In this document: one piece after another, positions 33,101-43,767 of the stretch
Layout of the letters: every line of letters starts with the position of its first letter
How positions within the stretch are numbered: the first letter of the stretch is position 1
Assembly (NCBI RefSeq): GCF_910592395.1
Contig: NC_088308.1
Span: forward strand, 10,183,001-10,247,000
Source of the DNA: Lineus longissimus
Taxonomy: Eukaryota; Nemertea; Pilidiophora; Heteronemertea; Lineidae
Length of the DNA: 64,000 nucleotides
Direction of reading: 5' to 3'
The notes under the pieces: model-generated
What the model saw: only the letters and a program-made list of their open reading frames with translations
Databases searched by the model: none
Told to the model about the DNA's origin: nothing
Position numbers and translations under genes: made by a program

Positions 33101-36100
33101 GTCGTCGTCCGTCGTCCGTTAGCAGGGCACGTTTCGTAACTGTTAGAGCTATTGAGTTGAAACTTGGTACACATGTACCCTTATGTAATGACACCTTGGA
33201 GACCAAGTTTCGGTCCGATTCGTTTCATTGTTTGGCCACCAGGGGGCCAAACGTTAAAAGTGAAAATATGCAATATCTCCCTTAATAGTTGTCGGGAAAT
33301 TTTGAAAAAAATATGGTAGGTACTTCTAGCAAAGGTGCATCATATATCCTCCGGGTTTTTGATTTGACCTTCTTTTCAAGGTCACAGAGGTCAAATGGTG
33401 TAAATTGGCCTTTAGGATGTAACGATGGCACGTTTCTAAACTGCAATGACTATTGATACCAAATTTGGTACACATTTACCCCTTAGTCAGGTGATCTCAG
33501 GGACCAAAGTTTGGTCCAATATGATTCACCACTTGACCACCAGGGGGCAAAATCCAAAAACCTTAAAAATGTGATTATTCCTTAACTTCTTGCCCGATTG
33601 CCACCAATTTGATATCATGGGTACATCTAACCACCATACAGTATATGTCACACAGGTTTTTAATTTGACCTTCTTGTCAAGGTCACAGAGGTCAAATAGC
33701 GTAAATTCGCCGTCAGGCCGTAACTATGGCACGTTTCTTAACTGCAATGACTATTGATCACAAATTAAGTACACATGTACCTCTTGGTCAGGTGATCTCA
33801 GGTACCGAAGTTTGGTGCGATCTGATTTGCCGTTTGGCCTCCAGGGAGGGGGCCAAATCCTAAATTCTTCAAAATGCCATTATTCCTAGTAATGACTTGC
33901 CCGATTGGCACCAATTTTATATCATAGGTACATCTAATTCTAACAACCATTCAATGTGTCACCCGGGTCTTCTTTGATTTGACCTACTTTTCAAGGTCAC
34001 AGAGGTCGAATGTACTGTAAATTGGCCATTTTGGGGAAATTGTAATTGCTTGGACCTACATCAAACCTAACACTACATGACACAATACCATGCTCTTTAT
34101 CCATCTTTCCTCCACATGAGGTGAGCACAATGGCCCTGGCCATTTCATTTATTATTACGTTGCAATCCAGCCATGTTGCAAAATCACGAAGACGTCATGA
34201 GGTCATGACGTCGTCAACTCAAACGTTACATCTTCCACGACGGATTCATGTCATGATGAATTCTGGTCAAAAATTCCAAACTTGCCTCTTTATCTTCATT
34301 TTCTGGGTATTTCTGGGAAAATTTTTGGAAAACTGCACTCGTGTCTGATCCTCATCTGGACACTTGGATCAGCCACTTGTGCAGTTTTCTTATTGTATAA
34401 TCCACTTCCTTGATACACATGTATCTGGTCCACTTCAAAAGAAAATGGCACTCAAATGTTTTGGTTTTGGGTTCGATTCATGCTGATCCACTGTCGTTGT
34501 GCGTATATCCATCCTTCAGCGCCGATAACACCCCGGATCGGCCGTCAGAAGGCCTGTTACTTTATCGGTAGTCTCCCTGCATTCCCTTCCTTTCCTGCGC
34601 GTCCATGTCGCGACAACACTAACATTACACTCACTCGTGGTTGTCGCACGAGACACGCACTGAAAGCCATCATAATTGAAGACCAGGTGTTCAATGAGTG
34701 AATGGTTCCAGGGATGCTGACCTGACCCCAATGCACAGTGCATGTTGTATAGAAGAAGGGTAACCTGATCCTGAGGTTGGCACTATCAATTCAGGCCGTT
34801 ATCAAATTACTTTTTGTCAAGCAAATTGATTGGCCACCCGTTTATGATGTTGCGTACGATGGATTTCCTAGCCCTTTGTGTCGGCGGTGAAAGGAGGAGA
34901 CTTTAGGACTGATATTCATCGCCGATAAGTCCGCATGGGTTCGATTCGGACTGTCACCAACAAATTACATATACAAAGCAGGTCACCCCTCTGTATATAA
35001 CGATACTGCAGTGAAATATAGAACAAATCGTAAAATTGGATTATACTAAAAGAAACGACCCCATCCAAGTAGGCATATGCAGTATGCAGCTTGAGGTGAC
35101 TTGTTCAAGGTGAAACATGCAGACTTTTGGATGAATTTAAATGGATTTTTGGGGCAATTTTTTAGGTTTCGTGACTCTACCCTGGCTGTAGACTGATGGA
35201 CTTACGACAATGGTATTTGGTACACACTGCCAACCTATCTTATAGTTGGAATAAAACTTTGAGTGACCTCTTAATCTTTCACTTACCCACAAGATCACGA
35301 TGTGGTCCATTGTCAACCGAGTTCCAGTTCCACGAAACCTTCGATCCCCAGTTGGTGAAGCCCTCATGATGTTTGCTTGTTAGGACTATATATCTGAAAT
35401 CATGAGGAAAAGCCGTTCATGGTAGAATGATGCAATTTTACTAGGCAGCCCGGAAACACAAGAAGACCACAAAAAATGAGATAATCGCCAAGTCAAATTC
35501 AAAACAAAACAATCAAAAATAGCAATATGCGTGAATAATCAATTAACCTTGAACACTTTTTGATCTGGCATATTTTTTTAAAGATATTATCGTTATCATT
35601 CATGGTGTGGTCACTCATCTCTTCGAGTGCAAAACTCTCACATGATATTTTTTATGTTTTTCAGTGTCTTCCATTTCATTCTGTCAAAGCAGAGGTCAAA
35701 TTAATCAAAAAATTTTAACTTGCACAATGTTGTTATGATGAATACTGCCAACCGCCAAAGTTTTGCAGGCAGTTTACTTTCACAGACAACCTCGATTTGC
35801 AAAAATCAAAATTGGAAAAATATTTTTTGTTTGAAAAAGGACAGAAACGTTGCAAACAACATGAAATGGTATAAAATTATAAAAATAAATTTTCCGAAAT
35901 TTTCACGACTCGCAAAATTAAAAGGTGCGAAAATTTGGTGGTCTACAGTAGTAGAAGTCCTAAACTGTACTTACTTAGCTCCAGAAGCAGCAAGTATATC
36001 GGCCCACTGGTCTGGATTGTAGAACTCTGCTCTGAACATTGGGGCAAAGTCCGCATAGCTGAAGCCTGGGGGATAGTTCTTCTCCATGAATTCCACTTCA

Positions 36101-36336
36101 GCCTTACTCTTCACCCCTTTCCAATACCACCAAAACCACTCGCTGCCAAAACTCGGTACGGAGAATACACCCCAGTGAATGAAGATGCCAAATTTGACAT
36201 CGTCATACCACGCAGGGAGGGGGCGTTTATCGAGTGACTCCCAGTTCGGCTGATAGGGACCTGCAGCTGTTGTGATGTCGATGATAGCAAGGCATGCAAC
36301 GGCAATGAGACAGAGGGTTGGAAGGAGTCTTGGCAT
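26908..36336 (-). CDS. alpha-L-fucosidase (GH29), eight coding exons, 474 residues
   Basis: Secreted or lysosomal glycosidase that removes alpha-L-fucose from glycoconjugates. CDS = join of 36336-35975, 35393-35287, 32601-32471, 31403-31270, 30597-30500, 30123-29991, 29368-29198, 27196-26908. All introns are GT...AG, all phases agree and the sum is 1425 nt. Residues 1-24 form a signal peptide ([16 protein letters not shown] core). Family marks: [59 protein letters not shown] with the catalytic nucleophile Asp at about 222; NDRWGQG; the signature [19 protein letters not shown]; and a C-terminal beta domain ending [14 protein letters not shown]. Length matches animal enzymes. The start is the only ATG preceding the signal peptide, in an ACAATG context. 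Introns carry MITEs and a 1.1-kb repeat. I judge it functional; ortholog versus paralog of vertebrate FUCA1/FUCA2 cannot be decided here. Confidence 0.96.
28613..28855. repeat. two-copy ~129-bp tandem duplication
   Basis: Units start GGCAAGATG(T/C)...CCATAGCTGGG(G/A)ATT and end GGGCCTGCACACT(G/C)CACC. They are about 75 percent alike, so the duplication is old. It lies in fucosidase intron 7. Confidence 0.7.
29113..29165 (+). repeat. tRNA-like SINE head fragment
   Basis: GATGGCCTAGTGGTTAATGCG resembles a pol III A box with its D-arm context, as in tRNA-derived SINEs. No B box follows, so it is at most a fragment. Confidence 0.3.
29198..29368 (-). CDS. fucosidase coding exon 7
   Basis: 171 nt, acceptor TTTCAG, donor GTGAGT. 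Encodes [32 protein letters not shown] and IYGTKPW, the junction of barrel and C-terminal domain. Confidence 0.95.
29991..30123 (-). CDS. fucosidase coding exon 6
   Basis: 133 nt, acceptor ATTTAG, donor GTAAGC. Encodes [20 protein letters not shown], which includes the family signature, and the [16 protein letters not shown] helix. Confidence 0.95.
30377..30469 (-). pseudogene. decayed tandem duplicate of fucosidase exon 5
   Basis: 93 nt bounded by an intact acceptor (CATTTCAG) and donor (GTACGT). It encodes [14 protein letters not shown] and, in a second frame, [14 protein letters not shown], the same two blocks as exon 5. It is 5 nt shorter, so its use in place of exon 5 would break the frame. 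The 30-nt gap to exon 5 is too short for an intron, so both exons could not be included together. Either a former mutually exclusive exon that has lost its frame, or a dead duplicate. The upstream GTATGT donor and this acceptor are back to back. Confidence 0.85.
30500..30597 (-). CDS. fucosidase coding exon 5
   Basis: 98 nt, acceptor TTTCAG, donor GTATGT. Encodes [20 protein letters not shown], then [14 protein letters not shown] decayed duplicate lies 30 bp downstream at 30377-30469. Confidence 0.95.
31270..31403 (-). CDS. fucosidase coding exon 4 (nucleophile exon)
   Basis: 134 nt, acceptor TTTCAG, donor GTATGG. Encodes [20 protein letters not shown], then SDGDW with the nucleophile Asp, then [15 protein letters not shown]. 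Confidence 0.95.
31704..31792. repeat. CAGTAGAACCTCTCTATTAAGGAC-type MITE, truncated copy
   Basis: TTTGACCTCTCTAATCAGGACA and GGGTGTCCCTCAAAGAGAGGTT match the right half of the elements at 39257, 46245, 49732 and 57440. The left terminus is missing. Confidence 0.7.
31883..32400. repeat. ~520-bp MITE, copy 1
   Basis: Inverted ends of about 50 bp: ACCCTGAACAATCGATTCCC with TTGCCGAGCATCTTAATATC at the left, and GATAAGATGCTCGGCAATTTGG with CTCCAGGGT at the right. A second copy is at 48387-48925. No coding capacity; superfamily not determined. Located in fucosidase intron 3. Confidence 0.8.
32471..32601 (-). CDS. fucosidase coding exon 3
   Basis: 131 nt, acceptor TTCCAG, donor GTAAGC. Encodes from [20 protein letters not shown] to KTQDFVR. 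A MITE (31883-32400) lies about 70 bp downstream of this exon in the intron. Confidence 0.95.
33033..34149 (+). repeat. GAGGTGAGC-type dispersed repeat, copy 1, with ~300-bp internal modules
   Basis: Starts AGCTCACCTCTTAGCAGAGG followed by GTGGCGTCCGTCGTCCGTCG and a (CGT)n run, and ends ATGAGGTGAGCACAATGGCC ... TTTCATT. Between are three diverged modules of about 300 bp, each with GGCACGTTTC, ACTTGGTACACAT, GACCACCAGGGGGC and TCAAGGTCACAGAGGTCAAA. Nearly identical to 44470-45607. An 87-codon frame across the (CGT)n is a repeat artefact. Lies in fucosidase intron 2. Confidence 0.9.
34478..34916 (+). repeat. ~440-bp dispersed repeat, copy 1 (plus orientation)
   Basis: Shares CATGTCGCGACAACACTAAC, ATTGAACACCTGGT-type and GTTGTATAGAAGAAGGGTAACC blocks with the reverse complement of 43768-44213. 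Also in fucosidase intron 2, downstream of the 33033-34149 repeat. Confidence 0.75.
35287..35393 (-). CDS. fucosidase coding exon 2
   Basis: 107 nt, acceptor TTTCAG, donor GTAAGT. Encodes [17 protein letters not shown] and DNGPHRDLV, the conserved His-His pair of the substrate pocket. Confidence 0.95.
35975..36336 (-). CDS. fucosidase coding exon 1
   Basis: 362 nt from the ATG to the GTAAGT donor at 35974-35969. It encodes the signal peptide and the start of the catalytic barrel up to LAASGAK and ends in phase 2. Confidence 0.95.
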
Positions 36337-38031
36337 TGTGTCCTAGATCCTTGACAATATACTTGGGGAGTAATTCTCTATTTCAGCAATTCTGAAATGT
36401 ATGAATTGAAGGCATGTTTGGTTTGACTAAATATTTTCGTAAGTCAAGTTACAAGTACTAAGTTGCTGAAAATTTGGAAGTTTGGGTTTGTCGTCTGATA
36501 TCAATGTACAGTGCACATATCGAGAGCGAGGCATTCTCTGCAGACAGAGCAGGGTGCACTTCGACTCGAGCGAGAGTGAAAGCATCCAGAGAACAAAAAT
36601 ATTCCAATGAAAAATTCAACCACTGGCCTCCAGCTCCACACTGTATTGGGTAGGCCTAAGGCTTCCATTCCATTTAAAACAAACTCTGCAATGCCTTCCT
36701 TTATTCGTTCAATTCAAGTTATTAATTCTGTACTACTTTTTTGGCACACCCTGTGTGGTCGGTAGTGTAAATCCAGCTACCAGTCCAAAGTACAGTAAGA
36801 ATCTAATGTCACCAATCTAGAAAATGGCAGAGGGCCGTATGGTTTTCTCAGGTATTGAGAAAGATTTGAAATTGAAAAATACTGCAACAGTTATCGGGAA
36901 ATATTTTATTTACGTACTTTTCCTCTTTGACCCAAAAACGAAGTCACAGGACATAATCACAAGATACCTAATTTTATTCTGTCCGAGCCGTGTGAAGACA
37001 CCGATCACAACACTGATTGGGCAGAAGGCGAGTAGGTGTTCATCCTGGCACTAGTTCGTTATCAAACTTACTCAAAATGTCGCATTAGAAGCCAATAGAA
37101 AGGGGGATGAGAAAATTCAAGCGTGCGATGGTCCTATATGCAACAATAGAGTATACCCCGGCCTCGTCCCTCCTCCCGAGGGGCGCAACGGAGGAAGGAA
37201 GGAAGCATGAATAGGAACGAATGTAATGCCTTGGGAATTAACAATGGACGCGAGAGGAGACAAAATCAAGTGAAACAATCGAATAAGCCACTCAAGGTCC
37301 CGCGGAGACGCCCAATACAAGGGAAGGCGCAGAGAAAATCAAGTGACTTACCCAACTGCCAAGGTCCTTTGCGAGACAGCAGAAAAAATGCAAGGTGAGG
37401 TAATCAAGTGACTTACCCAAAGTTCTTTATAGAGGAAAGCAGATGCAAAGGTGAGACAATACCCCAGGTCCTATGGAAGACAACAGAAACGAGATGAGAC
37501 CATCATGTGACTTAAGGTCCTATAGGAGACAATAGACGAAGGTGAGAACCCACTTTGCCAAGTGTGACATACCGGTCGAAATTCCCACTGACCATACATG
37601 TATCCGCATGCCGTCCAACTTCCCGTAATAGCAATAAGTGCATTGGCTGAGGTCCCACACCCAAGTCTACCGTCTGGTGCTGCCACCTAGCCTTCAGCTG
37701 TAGTCATCACCATAATGGCGACCGTGAAATTGAAGTTTTTGAAGTTCGTAGAAAATAGTGAATATTTTCGTCGATAAAGACTGAAAAAACAAATTATTGT
37801 GGACAGTAGTTAGATACACTTTTAATGTTATAGCCATGGCGACAAATTGTTGCAAAGTGCCTAGAAACTAATCTTTAGGCGTGTTTCAAGTCGCTGGGCT
37901 TGGTTGTTTTTGGTTGTGTTGTGTTTTCATGGCTGCCATGTTATATAGGTTGTGTACATGATGTATGCATTATGTGCATTGCATTACAGTAAATATTTGA
38001 CGCTGCTCATATAGCTAAGTCGGCAGAACTT
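36337..38031. promoter_or_regulatory. divergent intergenic region between the fucosidase and CARD genes
   Basis: About 1.7 kb between the fucosidase ATG (minus) and the first recognised CARD exon (plus). It should contain both promoters. No convincing TATA box is visible. 37200-37560 is a degenerate tandem repeat. Near 37690-37720 an ATAATGGCGACC context could mark a 5' exon or 5' UTR of the plus-strand gene. Confidence 0.4.
37200..37560. repeat. degenerate ~70-bp tandem repeat, about 4 units
   Basis: Units contain AATCAAGTGACTTACCCAA, (A)AGGTCCT(T/A)T, GAGACA(G/A)CAGAA and GCAAAGGTGAGA in constant order, diverged from one another. Confidence 0.65.
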
Positions 38032-38317
38032 ATGATGGAGGACAAGCACAAGGAGCTGTTGGACGTCCATCGGCCAAAATTTGTCCAGGCCGTTGACGTT
38101 GAGAGGTTGTATCCGATTCTGCAAGGAACGGAAGTCCTGAACACCGAGGACATCGCTGTGATCGAACAACAGCCCACTCGAAGTGGAAAAGTTGAGAAAC
38201 TTCTCGAGATCTTGCCGAAGAAGGGTACGCAAGCATTTCAGACGTTATGTTTGGCATTGGAGACGACGTATCCACACCTTCTAACTGTCATGTTTCTCAG
38301 TGGAAGTCAGAAACCTG
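38032..38317 (+). CDS. CARD-domain gene, exon with the CARD (possibly DLG5-like)
   Basis: From ATG 38032 to the GTGAGT donor at 38318. The 95 residues form a complete caspase-recruitment domain: MMEDKHKELLDVHRPKFVQA, then helices through EVLNTEDIAVIEQ, GKVEKLLEILPKKGTQAFQT and LETTYPHLLTVMFLSG. CARDs mediate homotypic binding in apoptosis and immune signalling. The YPHLL-x(4)-LSG ending followed by a Ser/Thr-rich tail resembles the N-terminus of DLG5 and CARMA/CARD9-type scaffolds more than caspases. An acceptor-like TTGCATTACAG at 37979-37989 suggests a 5' UTR exon upstream. The exon ends in phase 1 and joins 45627 in frame. The domain is firm, the subfamily is not. Confidence 0.75.
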
Positions 38318-39256
38318 GTGAGTGTCCATGCAGTTTGTGTCGTTGTGATTTGTAGCAAGGCTTGTTCATTCCACTTTAATCTATTTTGTTCTGCAAATCC
38401 AAGCTCTTGTGCCCCAGGCACTCGTGACTCGGCTTTCAAAGAAAGTGTGCTTTTTAAAAATCTGCCAGTTACGACCACACCCTTGTAGCCTTGTTTACAA
38501 TCAATAGCTGTGAGTCAGCCTTTTACCAGATTCGCCTGTACCACTGGTACACTACCGTACAGTCAGGAAAACAAACCATCTTCGCAATAGGTTTTCACTG
38601 TCGAAGATACCAAACTATGCCTCTCGAGCCATTCATTGTCTGGTAGAACACTAAAAGTGTAAAAATATGTAGCCTACATTGCATGGCATGGTTGAAATTG
38701 AATTTCACTTCCTATGTGGATGCAAGACCTGTTTGAAATTGACCTATTATAAGCCTATAATATATAATTGGATTGAAGCTAGATATTGAGTCCATGTCAA
38801 GCACTGTAAATTAGATTGAATGTCTACAGTCTGGAGACATGGGTATGGTCTAAACTTTGGGATTTGACATTTTCACCGGTGATTCATTTCATCAGACATC
38901 GCTGCGATTCTTTTCATGTTAAAAATAGTAGGGGGCATTTTCAGATTTGCAAGGAAGTACAAAGGAAGTATGTACTTTTTCACTGTGATGTGGCAATCGA
39001 CTCGGTTTTAGGTGCATTGCATGTCATATTGTATGCAGATCATCGCCATGGTTTGTATTTTGATATTGTAATGTACAATGCCAGCCGATATTTCTCTGAA
39101 AAACCATGAAAAACTTATGAGGATCGATGATATTTAGATAGAGAAGAAAAGCTGTCAGCTCTATTGTCAAGATTGTTGATTATTGAGCCCAGTGAGTAAT
39201 TTTACATTCACAACATGACAAACTGTTGCCATCTATAGTGTGTCCATGTACATGTA
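38318..39256. other. CARD gene intron 1, left end, no other feature seen
   Basis: Several short frames, for example 38816-39109, without domain or splice support. Confidence 0.35.
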
Positions 39257-39414
39257 CAGTAGAACCTCTCTATTAAGGACACCATCGGGACTGACAAATG
39301 CTGTCCTGATTGGAGAGGTCAAATTGAATGGAAAAAACCAATTTGGGACCAAAACTAGTGTCCTTAATAGAGAGGTTGTCCTTAGAGAGGCGTCTGCTAA
39401 TGGAGGTTCCACTG
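39257..39414. repeat. CAGTAGAACCTC MITE, full copy
   Basis: 158 bp, CAGTAGAACCTCTCTATTAA ... TAATGGAGGTTCCACTG, flanked by TA on both sides, as in Tc1/mariner-type insertion. Sub-terminal GTCCTTAATAGAGAGGT is also inverted. Confidence 0.85.
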
Positions 39415-40103
39415 TATTATAAGCTTTGTCAATTCCACACGGCTTTTGTAGGCTGTGGGTTTGAAACAAATTTTGCAAATTATTCTCAGTGGTACGTATG
39501 AAATTGATCTGTTGTCTGGGACTAATTGTTTTGTGTTGAAAGGTTTCTGATGAAATTATCGGGTTTGTTTATAATAATCTGCAGTAGGCATGACATGCCT
39601 ACCACTACATGAACTGGTGCTGTTTCTTTGTTCATTTGCTGTTCGGTGTTCTGTGATAAGGATGAAATTGTACACTTCACAGCTTTTACAGCACACTAGC
39701 AGCCAGTGCTCCTATGAGTGTGGTCTTGTGACAGTCATGACATGTAGGGGTATCAAGGGCGGTTATTACCACAAAAAAAGGACGAGCAGACGAAAACAAG
39801 TACAGACCATAACGAAGACATTATGTAGAAAACGAAGACATGTACTAAAATAAAGACGCTGAAAAGTGAAACGGAGACATTGTATCTTTTAAAACAAGGA
39901 CATCCATACACCATGCTTAAGACCTACATGACATCGTATCTTTCAAACATGTCAAAATAAGGACATCAACACGACACAAAGACATTAACACAACACAAGG
40001 ACGTCGACACGACACGGAGACATCATACAATACGAAGACAACAGATGGCGCTCGCGTATCATATTTTTTTGTTATTGCTGTAAGCGACGCAGCATGTGTA
40101 TGG

Positions 40104-40274
40104 ATGAGTGCGAACAGTCAAGACATGGACGACGAGGATCAGAAACGGAAAATAGGAGCTGTAGTCGGCCTGCTGGAGCAAAGTACTCGGCTCATGGCAG
40201 AGTTAATTCGCCCGCAGGCTAGGAACACTACAACCACGACCGCTAGGCCTATGCCGGCTCGCTTACAGCAATAA
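40104..40274 (+). CDS. 56-codon open frame in the foldback spacer
   Basis: ATG at 40104, TAA at 40272. It reads MSANSQDMDDEDQKRKIGAV, VGLLEQSTRLMAELIRPQAR, then a Thr-rich end. The composition (acidic start, amphipathic helix, Thr/Arg/Pro tail) looks coding and contrasts with the simple-sequence arms. It could be the N-terminal piece of a lost transposase or a captured host exon. Not recognised; may be non-functional. Confidence 0.3.
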   Translation: MSANSQDMDDEDQKRKIGAVVGLLEQSTRLMAELIRPQARNTTTTTARPMPARLQQ

Positions 40275-40573
40275 CAAAAATATGGTACGCGAGCGCCATC
40301 TGTTGTCTTCGTGTTGTATGATGTCTCCGCGTCGTGTCGACGTCCTTGTGTTGTGTTAATGTCTTTGTGTCGTGTTTATGTCCTTATTTTGACATGTTTG
40401 AACGATACGATGTCATGTAGGTCTTCAGCATGGTGTATGGATGTCCTTGTTTTTAAAGATTCAATGTCTTCGTTTCACTTTTCAACATCTTTGTTTTAGT
40501 ACGTGATGTCTTCGTTTTACTTCATAACGTCTTCGTTATGGTCTGTACTTGTTTTCGTCTGCTCGTCCTTTTT

Positions 40574-41988
40574 GGCTCACCGTAGGGGAGTCTATGTAAT
40601 ACCGCAGTGTCCGTCGTCCGTCGTCGTCCGTCGCCGTATCCTATTTCAAAAACAGTGGCACATTTCTTAACCGCTGGGGCTATGAACTTGAAACTTTGTA
40701 CACACCACCCCCTAGGTCAGGTGACCTCTGACACTGAATTTCGGTCCGATCTGATTCTCAACTTGCCCACCAGGGGGCCAAATGTCGATATCTAAAAAGT
40801 GTGATATCTCGCTTATAGTGACTTGTTTTCGATGAAACTTTTGTTGTCGGTACTCATAGCAAATATACATCTTATATCATACGGGTTTTTAATTTGACCT
40901 GCTTTTCAAGTTCACAGAGGTCATATGGCGTAAATTGGCCGTTAGAGTGTAAACTATGGCACGTTTCTTAACCACTAAAGCTATGAACTTGAAACTTAGT
41001 ACATATAACCCCCTATATCACATAGCCTCTGGTGCTGAATTTCAGTTTGATCTGATTCTCAACTTTGCCACCAGGGGGCCAAAACTGGATATCTAAAAAG
41101 TGTGATATCTCGCTTATAAGTGACTTGTTTTCGATAAAATTTTTATGGCAGGTACTCTTAGGAAGAATACATCACATGTGTTACGGGTTTTCAATTTGAT
41201 CTACTTTTCAAGGTCACAGAGGTCATATGGCGTAAATTGGCCGTTAGAGTGTAAACTATGGCACGTTTCTTAACCAGTAAAGCTATGAACTTGAAACTTG
41301 GTGCATATAACCCCCTACATCAGTCAGATAACCTTTGATGCCGAATTTTGGCCTGATCTGATTCTTTATTCGGCCACCAGGGGGCCATAATGGAAAAAGG
41401 AAGAAGTGCAATATCTTGCTTATTTGAGTGAATTGTTTTTCGATAAAATTTTTATGGCAGGGACTTCTAGCAAGGATACACCACATGTCCTACGATTTTT
41501 GGATTTGACCTCCTTTTCTAGGTCACAGAGGTCAAATGGCGTAAATTGGCCATTAGAGTGTAACTATGGCACGTTTCTTAACTGCTGAAGCTATGAACTT
41601 GAAAGTTGGTACATGTAACCCCCTACATCAGATAATCTCTGACACCGAATTTTGGCCTGATCTGATTCTTGATTTGGCCACCAGGGGGTCAAAACTGAAA
41701 AAGTAGGACGTGCAATATCTCGCTTATTAATGACTTTTTTTCCATTTATTTTTTATTGCAGGGACTCTTAGCAATCACACGATATTGATCTTGTTGATGT
41801 CATAGACAATTATTGGTTGGATCATAAACTTATATATACTGCCCTGTCTTATTACTTGACATCAATACACATCTAAAAAAAGTCTTCATGCCTGATTGTG
41901 TTCACCATATTCACCTCTAAACTAAGCATGATCCTGCCTACTAAAAGATGTATACGGTGAGCACAATGGCCCCTGGCCGTTTCATTTT
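40574..41988 (+). repeat. GAGGTGAGC-type dispersed repeat, copy 2 (diverged, four or more modules)
   Basis: Begins GGCTCACCGTAGGGGAGTCT and GTGTCCGTCGTCCGTCGTCG, ends GGTGAGCACAATGGCCCCTG ... TTTCA. The ~300-bp module (GTAAACTATGGCACGTTTCT, AACTTGAAACTT, CCACCAGGGGGCCA, AGGTCACAGAGGTCATATGG) is repeated four times or more. It is inserted in the T-run of the foldback element's right arm; short T-runs flank both ends. Confidence 0.85.
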
Positions 41989-42408
41989 GTGGTAATAACC
42001 GCCCATAGTAGAGGTCCACTTGTCTGGTCCATTTATAATCGAAATAGCAGTTGTGAATATTATAATGATTGTCAAGTCAAGTCGATACAATGTGATATTT
42101 CATGAATTTTTTATGCTGGAGTGAACGTTACTGTTACATGATTACGTGTAAGATATGTTCTATTTATGCTTGTTGTTTCTGACAAGAACGTCTCATAATT
42201 TGCCGTGATTATCACCTGATAGACTGGACTGATGTACTACATGACATTGTATTAGACTGCCTTGGAAAACAAGAGTGTTTACGTCTGGGGTATGGATAAT
42301 CAGTCCTATGACTTTGGCCTCCAGGTAGCATGAACATTTGATGATAACAATGAATTGACGTGTAACTACCAGGCACATTTGTTATACACACAAAGTTCGT
42401 GCAAACAA

Positions 42409-42531
42409 GAGATTTTTGTCGCTGGGACCTGCGACGGAATCGCGACCAAGTGACGATTGAGGTGGGATTGTGGTCGCCAATTGATTGAATTGCAATCTTG
42501 TTCCGTTACAGGTCGCAGTGACAAAATCGCT
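42409..42531. repeat. small MITE or inverted-repeat element
   Basis: Ends of about 33 bp are inverted: AGATTTTTGTCGCTGGGACC / TAACGGAAC-complement ... GGTCGCAGTGACAAAATCGCT. 123 bp in all, no coding capacity. Confidence 0.65.
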
Positions 42532-42595
42532 TATCTTTTAGTGATCATCATGACATCATTGTGCTTTTATTTGTGGACTCAATGGTAATGGGAAG

Positions 42596-42690
42596 TTCAG
42601 TGGCACAGTGGATTGAGTGAGAATTGTGATTGGAAGGTCGTTCGTTCGAGGCTCGGCCAGTTGCACTCACTTTCCATTTCTTGGGATAAC
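42596..42690 (+). repeat. tRNA-derived SINE-like sequence
   Basis: TGGCACAGTGGATTGAG (A-box-like) and TTCGTTCGAGGC (B-box-like) lie at roughly tRNA spacing. The body after the head is short and the right end is not clear. Confidence 0.45.
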
Positions 42691-43767
42691 TGGCTCACTG
42701 AAGACTTCGACTCCTACTTCCTACATGTAGGTTATTGGCAAAGATCCATGTCATAATAGATGTTTTGAATTGTGATGTTTTTCTCATGTTGCTAGGGAAC
42801 CATTTTGGATTATTGCTTATGAACACATGAACAACATGCGCATGTGATTGAATGGTTTCGTGAAATTTTGAAATGTTCAGGTGTGGTATATTTTCTGGTG
42901 GCATGATGAAGGCACAGTGGAAATAAAATATCTGTCATCACCGCTCAATGACCCCCATCATTCACGCTGCTGATCCAAAACCAAATGATCGATCACCACC
43001 CATCGTCGACAATAATCCATCATCTTTTGAAAGTCATAAAATGATCAATGCAATGTTATGATGAGTCACACACCGACTCCTCCTTGGATCACCTGATGAG
43101 TCAGTTGTCAAGATCAGTCGTTTTACCACCCTTCATCATGTTCATTTAATGAGCATCTGGTAGCATAGTATTACATGTACATGAACGATACTCGTTTTAG
43201 GTACAACATGTACATTTCTTCGTCTGTGTTTATTCTTGCCCCAGGATCATTCTTCAAGGCGTATGACACCATCAGGACTGATCGATTTCTTGGTGTGATT
43301 TTAGGGTAGGCAACAACTGCAGGTGGGTTTATTGTTGGCTTAGTAGAGACTCCTTATCGCTACCTGGCCGAGTTCAACTCTAGCTAATGTCCAATTGTTT
43401 TTCCTGGCATATGGCATCACATACAAGGAACATCGGTGTTACGTCTCAATTGAAGGATGAAGCAATGTAGAGTTAAGTGTTGCTCGAGGACACTGAGACT
43501 ACTCTAGTGTACTTGCTTGCTGTCAGGCAGGATTACTGGTAGATGACAGCATATCTGGACCTAGCATTCACTGATTCGGGGGGGGGGGGGCGATTTAGGT
43601 AGAACCCCAAACCAGTCCCATCCTTTTGATTAGGACTAGGAGTGCATTTACATCGGTGATTACATATTGTGCACCTGAGTGACTTGAGTTTCTTGTGGTA
43701 TTTTAAGAGGCCAGCAGAAATAAGTGGTGGCCATCACTTGTTAACATGCCGACTTACCAACAGTGAA

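Larger units (their letters stand above)
39757..42004. mobile_element. long-armed foldback transposon, right arm interrupted by another repeat
   Basis: The left arm 39757-40086 (GGGCGGTTATTACCACAAAA ... TTGTTATTGCTGTAAGCG) is the near-complete inverse of the right arm 40260-40573. The last 16 bases of the right arm (GTGGTAATAACCGCCC, 41989-42004) are displaced by a repeat inserted at 40574-41988. Arms hold tandem ACACGACAC(A/G)(A/G)AGACAT-type words. The spacer (40087-40259) carries a 56-codon frame. Without the insertion the element is about 830 bp. No transposase, so non-autonomous. Confidence 0.85.

Noticed and set aside
33022-33285. Arg-rich 87-codon frame
   Set aside because: Product of the (CGT)n run at the start of a dispersed repeat.
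39240-39478. Frames on both strands at 39240-39478
   Set aside because: They are translations of the CAGTAGAACCTC MITE and recur at its other copies.
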